Shown here in pieces: positions 52,573-61,027 of a stretch of 64,000 nucleotides of DNA. The translations under genes were made by a program, and so were the position numbers. Source of the DNA: Micromonospora sp. Llam0 (GTDB lineage: Bacteria > Actinomycetota > Actinomycetes > Mycobacteriales > Micromonosporaceae); contig NZ_RJJY01000001.1 of NCBI RefSeq assembly GCF_003751085.1, forward strand, positions 868,001 through 932,000, given 5' to 3'. The notes under the pieces are model-generated. The model was not told where the DNA came from. It did no database searches and saw nothing but the letters and a program-made list of their open reading frames with translations. Position 1 is the stretch's first letter; each line of letters opens with the position of its first letter.

Positions 52573-53280
52573 TCAGTCGGTCACCGACAGGTCGATGGTG
52601 TGCGCGGCGTGGTTCGCCTTGGCGGCCAGGTAGCGGACGTTCGCGGCGGAGACGTGCACACCGGTGGGGACCTGCTCGGTCACCGTGACCCCGAGCCGGG
52701 TGAGCTGCGCAGCCTTGTCCGGGTTGTTGCTGAGCAGGGCCACCCGGTGCACGCCGAGCGCGAGCAGCATCTGCGCCGCGACCGTGTAGTCGCGTTCGTC
52801 CTCGCCTCGGCCCAGTGCCACGTTCGCCTCGAACGTGTCCAGCCCGGCGTCCTGCAGCGCGTAGGCGTCGAGCTTGGCGTACAGCCCGATGCCCCGCCCT
52901 TCCTGCCGCAGATAGAGCAGGAAGCCGCCGTGGGCGGCGATCCGCTCCACCGCCTCACGCAGTTGCGGGCCGCAGTCACACCGCTGACTGCCGAACACGT
53001 CGCCGGTCAGGCACTCGCTGTGCGGGCGTACCAGTGGCGGGTCGCCGCCGTCGGCGGCCCGGTCCAACGCCCGGTCCCAGTCGCCCAGGCCCAGCGCCAC
53101 GTGCTCGCGTCGGTCGGTCAGACCGTCGAAGGTGAAGACCCGGGCGCTGGCGGTGTAGCCGTCGGCGAACCGCAGCGGCACCGTCACCTGCCGGCGGACC
53201 GTCGCCGTCGGCGCGGGACCCGGCCCGTTGGTGGCGGCGAGCTTACCGTTGACCGGAGCGTGGGGCGGCGGTTCAAGCAT
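52573..53280 (-). CDS. ribA: GTP cyclohydrolase II (RibA-type)
   Basis: 235 residues from ATG 53280. Zn and GTP motifs: RPHSECLTGDVFGSQRCDCG (three Cys) and LYLRQEGRGIGLYAKLDAYA, then LLSNNPDKAAQL. Opens the imidazole ring of GTP. No DHBP synthase domain, and it sits in a pterin/glycosyl cluster rather than a riboflavin operon, so it probably feeds a specialised product. Confidence 0.93.
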   Translation of the reverse strand: MLEPPPHAPVNGKLAATNGPGPAPTATVRRQVTVPLRFADGYTASARVFTFDGLTDRREHVALGLGDWDRALDRAADGGDPPLVRPHSECLTGDVFGSQRCDCGPQLREAVERIAAHGGFLLYLRQEGRGIGLYAKLDAYALQDAGLDTFEANVALGRGEDERDYTVAAQMLLALGVHRVALLSNNPDKAAQLTRLGVTVTEQVPTGVHVSAANVRYLAAKANHAAHTIDLSVTD

Positions 53281-53414
53281 CGTACGTCCTATCGGTGATG
53301 TGCTGCGCAGAGCGTCGGCACCGGTCCGGCCGGCACCGACACGTGAGCCGTACGGGAGAATGTGTGCCGGCCTCGCATGCAGGCTATCTTTCGGTCGTCG
53401 AGGAGGTGCCATCA

Positions 53415-54107
53415 GTGGTTGAGCGACCCTACGTCCTGCTCAGCTGCGGCATGTCGATCGACGGATATCTGGACACCGCGAGCGGGCGGCGCCTGCTGCT
53501 GTCCAACGACGCCGACTTCGACCGGGTCGACGAGGTACGGGCCGACTGCGACGCGATCCTGGTCGGGGCCGGCACGGTGCGCCGCGACGACCCTCGGTTG
53601 CTGGTCCGGTCGGCGGACCGTCGGCGTCGGCGGGTGGCCGCCGGCCACCCACCCACCCCGATGAAGGTCACCGTCACCGGCAGCGCCGACCTCGACCCGC
53701 AGGCGCGGTTCTTCACCGTCGGCGACGTCGACAAGGTCGTGTACTGCGCCACGGCGAGCCTGGACAGCGCCCGCGGCCGGCTCGCCGGGCTCGCCACCGT
53801 CGTCGACTGCGGTGACCCGGTCGATCTGCGACGGGTCGTCGGTGACCTGCATGTCCGGGGCGTCGGCCGGTTGATGGTCGAAGGCGGCGGACGGGTGCAC
53901 ACCCAGTTCCTCACCGCCGGCCTGGCCGACGAACTGCACCTGGTGGTCGCCCCGATCTTCGTCGGCGACTCCCGGGCACCCCGGTTCGTCGGCGACGGCA
54001 GCTTCCCGTGGCACGCCGACCGGCGGGCGACGCTGGTCGAGGTCCGCCAGATCGGCGACGTGGCCCTGCTGCGCTACGCCCTGTCGTCCCGGTTCGGCGA
54101 GGAGTAG
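53415..54107 (+). CDS. RibD C-terminal-like (DHFR-fold) reductase
   Basis: 230 residues from GTG 53415 (GAGGAGGTG site). RibD-C fold: LLSCGMSIDGYLDTASG, DAILVGAGTVRRDDPRLLVR, MVEGGGRVHTQFLTAGLADE. Would use NADPH to reduce the ribosylated pyrimidine made after GTP cyclohydrolase II. Divergent from ribA with a short shared promoter region. Confidence 0.88.
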   Translation: MVERPYVLLSCGMSIDGYLDTASGRRLLLSNDADFDRVDEVRADCDAILVGAGTVRRDDPRLLVRSADRRRRRVAAGHPPTPMKVTVTGSADLDPQARFFTVGDVDKVVYCATASLDSARGRLAGLATVVDCGDPVDLRRVVGDLHVRGVGRLMVEGGGRVHTQFLTAGLADELHLVVAPIFVGDSRAPRFVGDGSFPWHADRRATLVEVRQIGDVALLRYALSSRFGEE

Positions 54108-54127
54108 CCGACCGGCCCGGCGGGTCG

Positions 54128-55153
54128 TCACGTCGCCGGACGTGGTCGCAGTCGCAGCCGCAGCCGTAGCCGCAGTGGCGGCCGTTGCCGGACCGCCGGC
54201 AGCCGACGCAACCAGCGGACCGCCAGCACCCCGGCACCCGGCAGGCTCGCCGTCAACGCCAGCAGGCCGTACACCACCGCGACGGTCAACCCGAGTCCCG
54301 CGCCGAGCCCGGCGGCACCGAACGCCCACGCGGTCACCCCTTCCCTGGGCCCCCAGCCGCCGACGTTCAACGGCACCGCCATCGCCAACAGCGCCAGCAC
54401 CATCAACGGTGCCAGCTGGTGCAGCGGAGCCGTCGACCCGGCGGCGCGGGCCGCGACCAGGAACGTGGCGAGGTGCCCGGCCAGCGCGGCGACCGACAGC
54501 AACGCCACCCCGGGCCAGGTCCGTCGGGCCAGCAGACCGCTGCGCAGGTCGGCCACGGTCCGCCCGACCGCGCGGGTCCACCAGGACCCGCCGGACCCGG
54601 CGGCGGCCGTTCGACGGACCCGTGGCCGACGGCGGCGTACCGCCACGAACAGCACCACCACCAGCGCGGCCGCCGCGACGATGGCCACCGTCACCTGAGC
54701 CGCGGTGACCAGCCGCGCGGGTGCCGGCACCGGCAGCGTCAGCAGCACACCCGCGGCGACCGCGAACAGCACCAGCTGACCGGCGGTCCGCTCCAGCACC
54801 ACCGCGCGTACCCCCCGGCCGACGTCGGCCACCTCCCGGCCGTGCCGGACCGCGCGGTGCACGTCACCCAGCACCCCACCGGGCAGCGCGGCGTTGAGGA
54901 AAATCGCCCGGTAGTAGTCGGCGACCGCCCCGGTCAGCGGCAGCGCCAGCCCCATCCCCCGGGCGACCAGGCACCATCGCCAAGCGCTGCAGACCGTGGT
55001 CAACAGCCCGATCCCGACCGCCAGCAGCAGCACCCGCGCATCGATCACCCGCATCCCGTCCAGGAACGCGTTGGTGCCGAGCCGCCAGGCCAGCAGCCCG
55101 AGGATGGTCACCCCACCGGTCAGTCGTAGCCAGGCCCAGACCTTGCCCTTCAC
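54128..55153 (-). CDS. UPF0104/LPG-synthase-TM-like membrane protein
   Basis: 341 residues, about eight TM helices. FLNAALPGGVLGDVHRAVRH, VLERTAGQLVLFAVA and AVPLNVGGWGPREGVTAWAF are family marks. The C-terminus ends in an odd RLRLRLRLRPRP tail caused by a short DNA repeat. May export or flip a glycosylated product of this cluster. Confidence 0.82.
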   Translation of the reverse strand: MKGKVWAWLRLTGGVTILGLLAWRLGTNAFLDGMRVIDARVLLLAVGIGLLTTVCSAWRWCLVARGMGLALPLTGAVADYYRAIFLNAALPGGVLGDVHRAVRHGREVADVGRGVRAVVLERTAGQLVLFAVAAGVLLTLPVPAPARLVTAAQVTVAIVAAAALVVVLFVAVRRRRPRVRRTAAAGSGGSWWTRAVGRTVADLRSGLLARRTWPGVALLSVAALAGHLATFLVAARAAGSTAPLHQLAPLMVLALLAMAVPLNVGGWGPREGVTAWAFGAAGLGAGLGLTVAVVYGLLALTASLPGAGVLAVRWLRRLPAVRQRPPLRLRLRLRLRPRPAT

Positions 55154-55299
55154 TGTGCGTCACGGCCGGTGCCGGCCGTGCGCAGCGGGCTCTTCGCCCT
55201 GTGCATTACGTGCCCCCCTCGATGAGCCTCCGCCGACAGATACGCGGCGGTGTCGCCTCCGGTTCACCTGCCCGGCACCGGAAGTACGCTGTGCCAACC

Positions 55300-56127
55300 T
55301 CAGCCGGGCACGACCAAGATGTCCCGGTGTTCCACGGTGGCCCCCAGCTCACCGGCGGCGGCAGCGGCGAGCCGGCGACGCCGGTAGCCCCCCGGCCGGG
55401 CGGCCAGCTCCGGCCGCTGCTCGTACGCCGCCGCGATCCAGCCGTCCAGCCACCGTTCGGTCAGCTCGGCCTGATCGGGGCCGAGCCGCCACGGGCTGGG
55501 CCGCACCAGCACGGTGGCTCCGTGTCGGGTGAACGCCTCGGTCGCCACTTCCACCGCCGACGGGCCGAGTAGCGGCCGACCCGCGCTGTGCCGCCGCTGA
55601 TGGTCGTTGAACGCGGCCGTCAGCTCCCCGTCGAGCGGGTCGGCGGGATCGAACCGTACCTCACCGACCACGGTCAGGGTCAGCAACGCCGGACAGGCGA
55701 CCGCCCGGACGGTCGCCGCCAGCCGGTCCACCTCGTCGGCGGTGAGCAGGTCCAACAGGGCCGAGGCGGTGACCAGGTCGGCGCCGGCGAGGTCGTCGAC
55801 GGTGAGTGCGGTGACGTCGTCGCGGCGTACCGTCGCGGTGACCGGCGCGCCGTCGGCCGCCGCCGGGGCCATCCGGGCCTCGGCATGGCGCAGCAGTTCG
55901 CGGTCGCGGTCGTGCAGCACCCAGTGCTGGACGCCGGGCAGCTGCGGGGCCAGCCACCGGCCCATCGACCCGGTGCCGCAGCCGAGGTCGTGTACTTCGG
56001 TGCGGGCAGCGCCGGTCAGCAGCCGGCGTACCTCGGCGACCAGTTCCGCCGAACGCGCCTGCGCGTCCGCAGGCTCCCGCAGCCCCAACCACGCCGGGCT
56101 GTACCCGGCCGACTCGATCGTCTCCAT
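55300..56127 (-). CDS. class I SAM-dependent methyltransferase
   Basis: 275 residues (GGAGGGAG site). Rossmann motifs EVHDLGCGTGSMGRWLAPQL, HWVLHDRDRELLRHA and DLVTASALLDLLTADEV. No substrate clue in sequence; the genomic setting suggests methylation of a pterin- or sugar-derived product. Confidence 0.85.
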   Translation of the reverse strand: METIESAGYSPAWLGLREPADAQARSAELVAEVRRLLTGAARTEVHDLGCGTGSMGRWLAPQLPGVQHWVLHDRDRELLRHAEARMAPAAADGAPVTATVRRDDVTALTVDDLAGADLVTASALLDLLTADEVDRLAATVRAVACPALLTLTVVGEVRFDPADPLDGELTAAFNDHQRRHSAGRPLLGPSAVEVATEAFTRHGATVLVRPSPWRLGPDQAELTERWLDGWIAAAYEQRPELAARPGGYRRRRLAAAAAGELGATVEHRDILVVPG

Positions 56128-56173
56128 GAAGTCTCCCTCCGCTGGCCAGCGACGCCGCTCCGGCGCGCCGCCG

Positions 56174-57241
56174 TCAGCGACGACCCAGTTCGTGCAGGAC
56201 CGCGCCGACCCTGGCGGCCGTGTCCGCCCAGTCGGTCAGCCCGGCCCGGCGCGCGACGGCGGCCGCCCGTAACCGCTCCCGCTCGCCGCCGTCGGTCAGC
56301 CAGCGGCGTACCGCCGCACCGAGCGCCGCCGGGTCGGCGGGCGGCACCAGCCGGCCGGGGCGCTCACCCGCCCCGGTGCGACCCAGCGCCTGCGGCACCC
56401 CGCCGACGTCGCTGGCCAGCACCGGGATGCCACAGGCCAGCGCCTCGGTGACCACCATGCCGTACGTCTCGGCGTGCGACGGCAGGATCAGCAGATCGGC
56501 GTCGGCGTACGTACCGGCCAACGTCGCCGCCGCCCGGGGCCCGGCCAGCGTGACGCGGTCCCCGAGCCGGTGGTACGCGATCCGCTGCCGGACCCGGTCG
56601 ACGTACGCGGCGGCGGTCGGCGCTCCCACGCAGACACATTCCCAGTCGAGGTCGGTGACGGTGGCGAGCGCCTCGACGAGCACGTCGTGGCCTTTACGGG
56701 GGGTGACCGACGCGACGCAGAGCAGCCGTCGGCCGGCCGGGTCCCGGTTGGCCAGGGGTGCCGGTGCGACACCCGGCACCGCCACCCGGACCCGGTCGGC
56801 GGCCAGGCCGTGGCGGGCGGCGAGTTGGCGTGCCGTCGCGTCGCTGGTGGCGATCACCGCCGCCGCCGAGCCGAGCACCGCGCGTTCGGCCAGGTCCAGG
56901 GCGGCCGCTTCGGCCGGGTCCAGCCCGGTCTCGTCGGCGAGTGGCAGGTGGACCAGCACGGCCAGCCGCAGCCGGTCGGCGTGCGGTCCGATCACCTCGG
57001 GCACCCCGCAGGCGACCAGACCGTCGATCAGCACCACCGCGCCGTCGGCCAGGGTGGCGAGGAGGTCGGCGAGCGCCCTGCGGCTCGTCCGGTCCGGGCG
57101 CGGCCAGTCACCGGGAAGTGCGATCTCGCGTACCGGCCATCCGGTCGCGGCCAGACCGGCGCAGACCTGCCGGTCGTAGGCGTTGCCGCCGCTGGGGGTG
57201 GTCGGATCGGCCACGTTGCCGGGCAGTACCACGACGACCAT
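56174..57241 (-). CDS. family 4-type glycosyltransferase
   Basis: 355 residues from ATG 57241. GT-B fold: SGGNAYDRQVCAGLAATGW, VASVTPRKGHDVLVEALATV, LPSHAETYGMVVTEALACGI (EX7E motif). Retaining transferase using a nucleotide sugar. Starts 5 nt after the PTPS-like gene stops, so likely coupled in function. Confidence 0.9.
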   Translation of the reverse strand: MVVVVLPGNVADPTTPSGGNAYDRQVCAGLAATGWPVREIALPGDWPRPDRTSRRALADLLATLADGAVVLIDGLVACGVPEVIGPHADRLRLAVLVHLPLADETGLDPAEAAALDLAERAVLGSAAAVIATSDATARQLAARHGLAADRVRVAVPGVAPAPLANRDPAGRRLLCVASVTPRKGHDVLVEALATVTDLDWECVCVGAPTAAAYVDRVRQRIAYHRLGDRVTLAGPRAAATLAGTYADADLLILPSHAETYGMVVTEALACGIPVLASDVGGVPQALGRTGAGERPGRLVPPADPAALGAAVRRWLTDGGERERLRAAAVARRAGLTDWADTAARVGAVLHELGRR

Positions 57242-57246
57242 CGACG

Positions 57247-57645
57247 TCAGAGCGCCCGCTCGTAGCTCGCCCAGGCGATGTGCGACTCGTGCAGGGTGAC
57301 GCCGATTCCGGTCAGCCCACGGGCGCCGGCACCGAGGTCGCCGGCGTGCACCCGGTCGGCCAGCCGGTCGGCGATCAACTTGGCCAGCCATTCGGTGGAG
57401 GTGTTGACCCCGGCGAACGCCGGCTCGTCGTCGAGGTTGCGGTAGTTCAACTCGGCCAGTACGGCCTTGAGCTGCTCGGTGGCCAGGCCGATGTCGACGA
57501 CGATGTTGTCGCTGTCGAGGTCGGTGCGCTTGAACGTGGCGTCGACGACGAAGGTGGCACCGTGCAGCCGTTGCGCCGGGCCGAACACGTCACCGGTGAA
57601 GCTGTGGGCGACCATGATGTGGTCACGGACGGTGACGCTGAACAT
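57247..57645 (-). CDS. 6-pyruvoyl-tetrahydropterin synthase-like protein
   Basis: 132 residues. PTPS/QueD fold: [60 protein letters not shown] and [13 protein letters not shown] with late His/Glu. The usual HGH zinc motif reads HGA here and the usual Cys before it is absent, so the metal site differs from the textbook form. Works on a dihydroneopterin-type substrate if the fold keeps its job. Confidence 0.85.
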   Translation of the reverse strand: MFSVTVRDHIMVAHSFTGDVFGPAQRLHGATFVVDATFKRTDLDSDNIVVDIGLATEQLKAVLAELNYRNLDDEPAFAGVNTSTEWLAKLIADRLADRVHAGDLGAGARGLTGIGVTLHESHIAWASYERAL

Positions 57646-57648
57646 TTC

Positions 57649-58632
57649 TCATCCTCCAGTCGGATAACGGATCACGTGGCACAACGCCGGCAACTCGCCG
57701 GCGGCGAGCCGGGGCAGCACTCCGGGCAGGTCGGTGAAGTCGCTCTCGCCGGTCAGCAGCGTGTCGAACCTCTCGTCGGTGAGCAGGTCCAGGGCGAGAG
57801 CGAGCCGTCCGGCGTACCCGTGCCGCTCGCGCCGGGCCGGGGCGACCCGGCCGACCTGGCTGCTGCGTACGGTCAACCGGCGGGAGTGGAAGTGCTCGCC
57901 GAGCGGCACGGTGACCGGGCGGTCGCCGTACCAGCTGAGGTCGACAACCGTGCCCTCGACGGCGAGCAACTCCAGCGACCGGGCCAGCCCGGCCGATGTG
58001 GCGCTGGCGTGGAACACCAGGTCGCACCCGTCGGTGGCGGTGTCCGGGTGGGCGAAGCCGACGCCGAGCGCGGCGGCGGTCGCGGCTCGTGCGGGGTCGA
58101 CGTCGACCAGTTCGACCCGTACGCCGGGGAACCGGGCGGCGAGCGCCGCGACGGTGGCACCGACCATGCCGGCGCCGACCACGGCGATCCGGTCACCGAG
58201 CAGGGGAGCGGCGTCCCACAGCGCGTTGACCGCGGTCTCCACCGTGCCGGCGAGTACCGCGCGGCGGGCCGGCACGGTGTCCGGGACCACGGTGACCGCG
58301 TCGGCCGGCACGACGTAGCGGGTCTGGTGCGGGTAGAGACAGAAGACGGTACGCCCGACGAGCGCGGTCGGGCCCTGCTCGACCTGCCCGACGTTGAGGT
58401 AGCCGTACTTGACCGGGGCGGGGAAGTCGCCGTCCTGGTACGGGGCGCGCATCGCGGCGTACTGGCTGGGCGGCACCGCGCCCCGGAAGACCAGCGTCTC
58501 GGTGCCCCGGCTGAGCCCGGTGAACCGGGTCCGCACCAGGACCTCGCCGGGGCCGGGCGGGCCGACCTCGACCGGGCGGATCTCGCCGGTGCCCGGGGTA
58601 CGCAGCCAGAACGCGTGAGCACGCGGCGTCAT
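57649..58632 (-). CDS. MDR-family (zinc-type alcohol) dehydrogenase
   Basis: 327 residues. TRFTGLSRGTETLVFRGAVP, VPARRAVLAGTVETAVNALW, the NAD(P) site IAVVGAGMVGATVAALAARF and LVFHASATSAGLARSLELLA. Zinc-ligand Cys residues are sparse, so it may be zinc-independent. Leads the operon of PTPS-like, GT4 and methyltransferase genes (3-46 nt gaps). Confidence 0.85.
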   Translation of the reverse strand: MTPRAHAFWLRTPGTGEIRPVEVGPPGPGEVLVRTRFTGLSRGTETLVFRGAVPPSQYAAMRAPYQDGDFPAPVKYGYLNVGQVEQGPTALVGRTVFCLYPHQTRYVVPADAVTVVPDTVPARRAVLAGTVETAVNALWDAAPLLGDRIAVVGAGMVGATVAALAARFPGVRVELVDVDPARAATAAALGVGFAHPDTATDGCDLVFHASATSAGLARSLELLAVEGTVVDLSWYGDRPVTVPLGEHFHSRRLTVRSSQVGRVAPARRERHGYAGRLALALDLLTDERFDTLLTGESDFTDLPGVLPRLAAGELPALCHVIRYPTGG

Positions 58633-58820
58633 CGGCTGTCTCCCCGTCTGTCAATCGCGCCTCGTCCCGGCGGCCCTGATAACCATAGCCGGGCACGGAG
58701 GGTGATTCTTGGTGCTCACCAGCGCAATTTGCAGATAAGCGCAACAAGGTTGACAGATCGATATGCGGCGATCAATTGTGGGTGCTGTCGGCGGTTGTTT
58801 CCAAGATCCGGGGGATACCC

Positions 58821-60554
58821 ATGCGACGTTGCATCACGGCGGCGATCGCCTGCCTGTTGACGGTCACCGGCGGGTCGCTCGGGCTCGTGTCGCGGCCCGC
58901 CCAGGCAGCGTTCTCCTGCACGGTCGACTACCAGGTGGTCAGGGAATGGTCGACCGGGTTCGTCGCCCGGATGACACTGACCAACCTGGGTCCGCCGGTC
59001 TCCACCTGGCGACTCACCTTCACCCCGGGCGCCCGACAGACCATCAACTCCGCCTACCGGCAGGTGCCGCCCGGTCTCGTCCTGAGCCCGCTCGCCTGGC
59101 CGTACGAGCTGCGCTCCGACGCCGGGGCCTACCACCTGGACACCGGCGACTCGGTGCAGGTGCAGTTCAGCGGCAGCTACTCCGTGGCCAACCCGCCACC
59201 GACGAGCTACCACCTCAACGGCCAGACCTGCAACATGGACCCCGACCTGCCGCCGAGCCCGAGCGTCCCGCCGAGCCCGAGCGTCCCGCCGGCCGATCCG
59301 TTCCCGCCGGTCGTCGCGCTGCGCAGCCCGCAGATGAACCAGATCTTCGCCACGACCGGCCCCATCCCGGTGGCGGTCGACGTCACCGCCGCCGCCGGGC
59401 GTTGGATCACCCGGGTCGAGTTCCGCTCCGCCGGCACCCTGCTGCACACCGACACCACCGCCCCGTACGCCTTCACCTGGCACGGTGCCCCGCCGACCAA
59501 CGGGACACGGATCGCCGCGACCGCCTACGACGACACCGGCGCCCACGCCACCGCCGAGGTCCGCGGCGTCCGGGTGGTGAGCCCCGCACCGCCCGGTTAC
59601 GCCCCGGTGCTGACCGTGGCCGGCAACCAACTGGTCACCGTCGACCAGCAGCCCAGGCCGTATCAGCTGCGCGGCGTGGTCCGCGCCGGCGCCGAGACAC
59701 TGTGCCGCGACGGCTCCGGGATCTTCCACGGTCCGGTCGACGACGCCTCGGTGCGGGCGATGCGGCGGTGGCGGATCAACGCCGTGCGGATCCTGCTCGA
59801 CCCCGAATGCTGGCTGGGTCGCGACCCGGTCCCGCCGGACTTCCGGGGGGCCGTCTATCGCGACGCGATCGCCGGGTATGCGCAGCGGCTCGTCCGGCAC
59901 GGGATCACCCCGATCCTGGCCTGGCACGGCCCGGCGACCGCACTGCAACGGACGTTCTGGGTGGACGTCGCCGCCCACTTCGACGACGACAACAGCATCC
60001 TGTTCGACCTGCACGGCGACGCGTACCCGGCGGTCGGCGAGCTACCGCCCGACACAGCCTGGCAGGCATGGCGTGACGGCGGGCCGTCGGCCGGCCTGCC
60101 GCCCGACTGGCCGGAGTTCGGAGCGGACACCCTGATCTACAACATTCGGCACTTCGCCGGCAGCCACAACGCCCTGCTGGTCGGCGGCCTCGACGGCGGC
60201 AACGACCTGTCCGGCTGGCTGGCCTACCCGCTCGACGACCGGTACGCCGGCGGCAACCTCGTCGCAGCCTGGCACGTCGACGACGACGCGGTGTGCGCCA
60301 CACCGGACTGCTGGCAGCAGCAGGTCACGCCGGTCGCCGCCGAGGTGCCGGTGGTCGCCGCCGAGGTCAGTGAGGACACCGGTGGGCACCGGTTCGTCGC
60401 CGAGGTGATCGACTGGCTCGACGACCGCAGGCTCGGCTTCCTCGGATCGGTGTGGCACACCGACGGATACGGCGACGTTCCGCCGTTGATCCGTGGCTAC
60501 GATGGCCGGCCGACGCCGTACGGTGCCGGGGTGAGGGCGCAGCTGCGCCGCTGA
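58821..60554 (+). CDS. secreted CBM2-GH5-like protein with altered catalytic motif
   Basis: 577 residues from ATG 58821. Signal peptide, then an N-terminal CBM2-like module (FSCTVDYQVVREWSTGFVAR, ~30-130), SPSVPPSPSVPP linker, an Ig-like domain (~165-255) and a GH5-type TIM barrel (~265-577: GVVRAGAETLC, INAVRILLDPECWLG, GITPILAWHGPAT). Where GH5 enzymes carry NEP with the acid/base Glu, this protein has FDLHGDAYP (D400). The nucleophile-side Glu appears kept (VVAAEVSEDTGG, E515). It may be a weak or non-catalytic binder. Confidence 0.75.
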   Translation: MRRCITAAIACLLTVTGGSLGLVSRPAQAAFSCTVDYQVVREWSTGFVARMTLTNLGPPVSTWRLTFTPGARQTINSAYRQVPPGLVLSPLAWPYELRSDAGAYHLDTGDSVQVQFSGSYSVANPPPTSYHLNGQTCNMDPDLPPSPSVPPSPSVPPADPFPPVVALRSPQMNQIFATTGPIPVAVDVTAAAGRWITRVEFRSAGTLLHTDTTAPYAFTWHGAPPTNGTRIAATAYDDTGAHATAEVRGVRVVSPAPPGYAPVLTVAGNQLVTVDQQPRPYQLRGVVRAGAETLCRDGSGIFHGPVDDASVRAMRRWRINAVRILLDPECWLGRDPVPPDFRGAVYRDAIAGYAQRLVRHGITPILAWHGPATALQRTFWVDVAAHFDDDNSILFDLHGDAYPAVGELPPDTAWQAWRDGGPSAGLPPDWPEFGADTLIYNIRHFAGSHNALLVGGLDGGNDLSGWLAYPLDDRYAGGNLVAAWHVDDDAVCATPDCWQQQVTPVAAEVPVVAAEVSEDTGGHRFVAEVIDWLDDRRLGFLGSVWHTDGYGDVPPLIRGYDGRPTPYGAGVRAQLRR

Positions 60555-60738
60555 CCGTCCACGTGGGCCATCGGCGGTGCCGGCGCAGCCCGGTCGTGGC
60601 CGCCGCCCGGGACAGCCTGATGCGCCGTGCTGCGGTAACCTGCCCAGTCGTCGTCCAGATCCGACGGTCCGGACGACGACTCACCCCCACCCCGGCCCAC
60701 GGTACGCAGGGCCGGGCGTCTAATTCGGAAGGAATCCG

Positions 60739-60972
60739 ATGTCGCAGACCATGGCAGGACCGGCCACCGAGCAGAAGTCCTGGCTCGTCGCGGTGCTGCT
60801 CAGCTTCTTCCTCGGCGGGTTCGGAGCGCACCGGTTCTACGTTGGCAAGATCGGTACCGGCGTGCTGATGCTGGTCACCTTCGGTGGACTGGGCCTCTGG
60901 GCGCTGATCGACTTCATCGTCATCCTGATCGGCAAGTTCACCGACAAGCAGGGACAGCCGCTGGCCAAGTGA
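60739..60972 (+). CDS. TM2-domain membrane protein
   Basis: 77 residues, AAGGAA site before ATG 60739. Two TM helices with the TM2 motif ([36 protein letters not shown]). Small integral membrane protein of unknown function, common in actinobacteria. Confidence 0.92.
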   Translation: MSQTMAGPATEQKSWLVAVLLSFFLGGFGAHRFYVGKIGTGVLMLVTFGGLGLWALIDFIVILIGKFTDKQGQPLAK

Positions 60973-60990
60973 CCGGCCGAAGCCCGCAGG

Positions 60991-61022
60991 CTGGGGCGCC
61001 ACCCGTACGGGTGGCGCCCCAG
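60991..61022. terminator. bidirectional terminator hairpin
   Basis: CTGGGGCGCCACCC-GTAC-GGGTGGCGCCCCAG: a perfect 14-bp stem, lying between the convergent TM2 and GH43 genes. Confidence 0.85.
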
Positions 61023-61027
61023 CCGCG

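Noticed and set aside
53281..53414. FMN riboswitch before ribA
   Set aside because: The 134-bp divergent region lacks the conserved RFN segments.
56758..58860. 700-codon plus-strand frame opposite the GT4/PTPS/MDR genes
   Set aside because: Arg/Gly-rich shadow with no family features; minus-strand genes have clear motifs and spacing.
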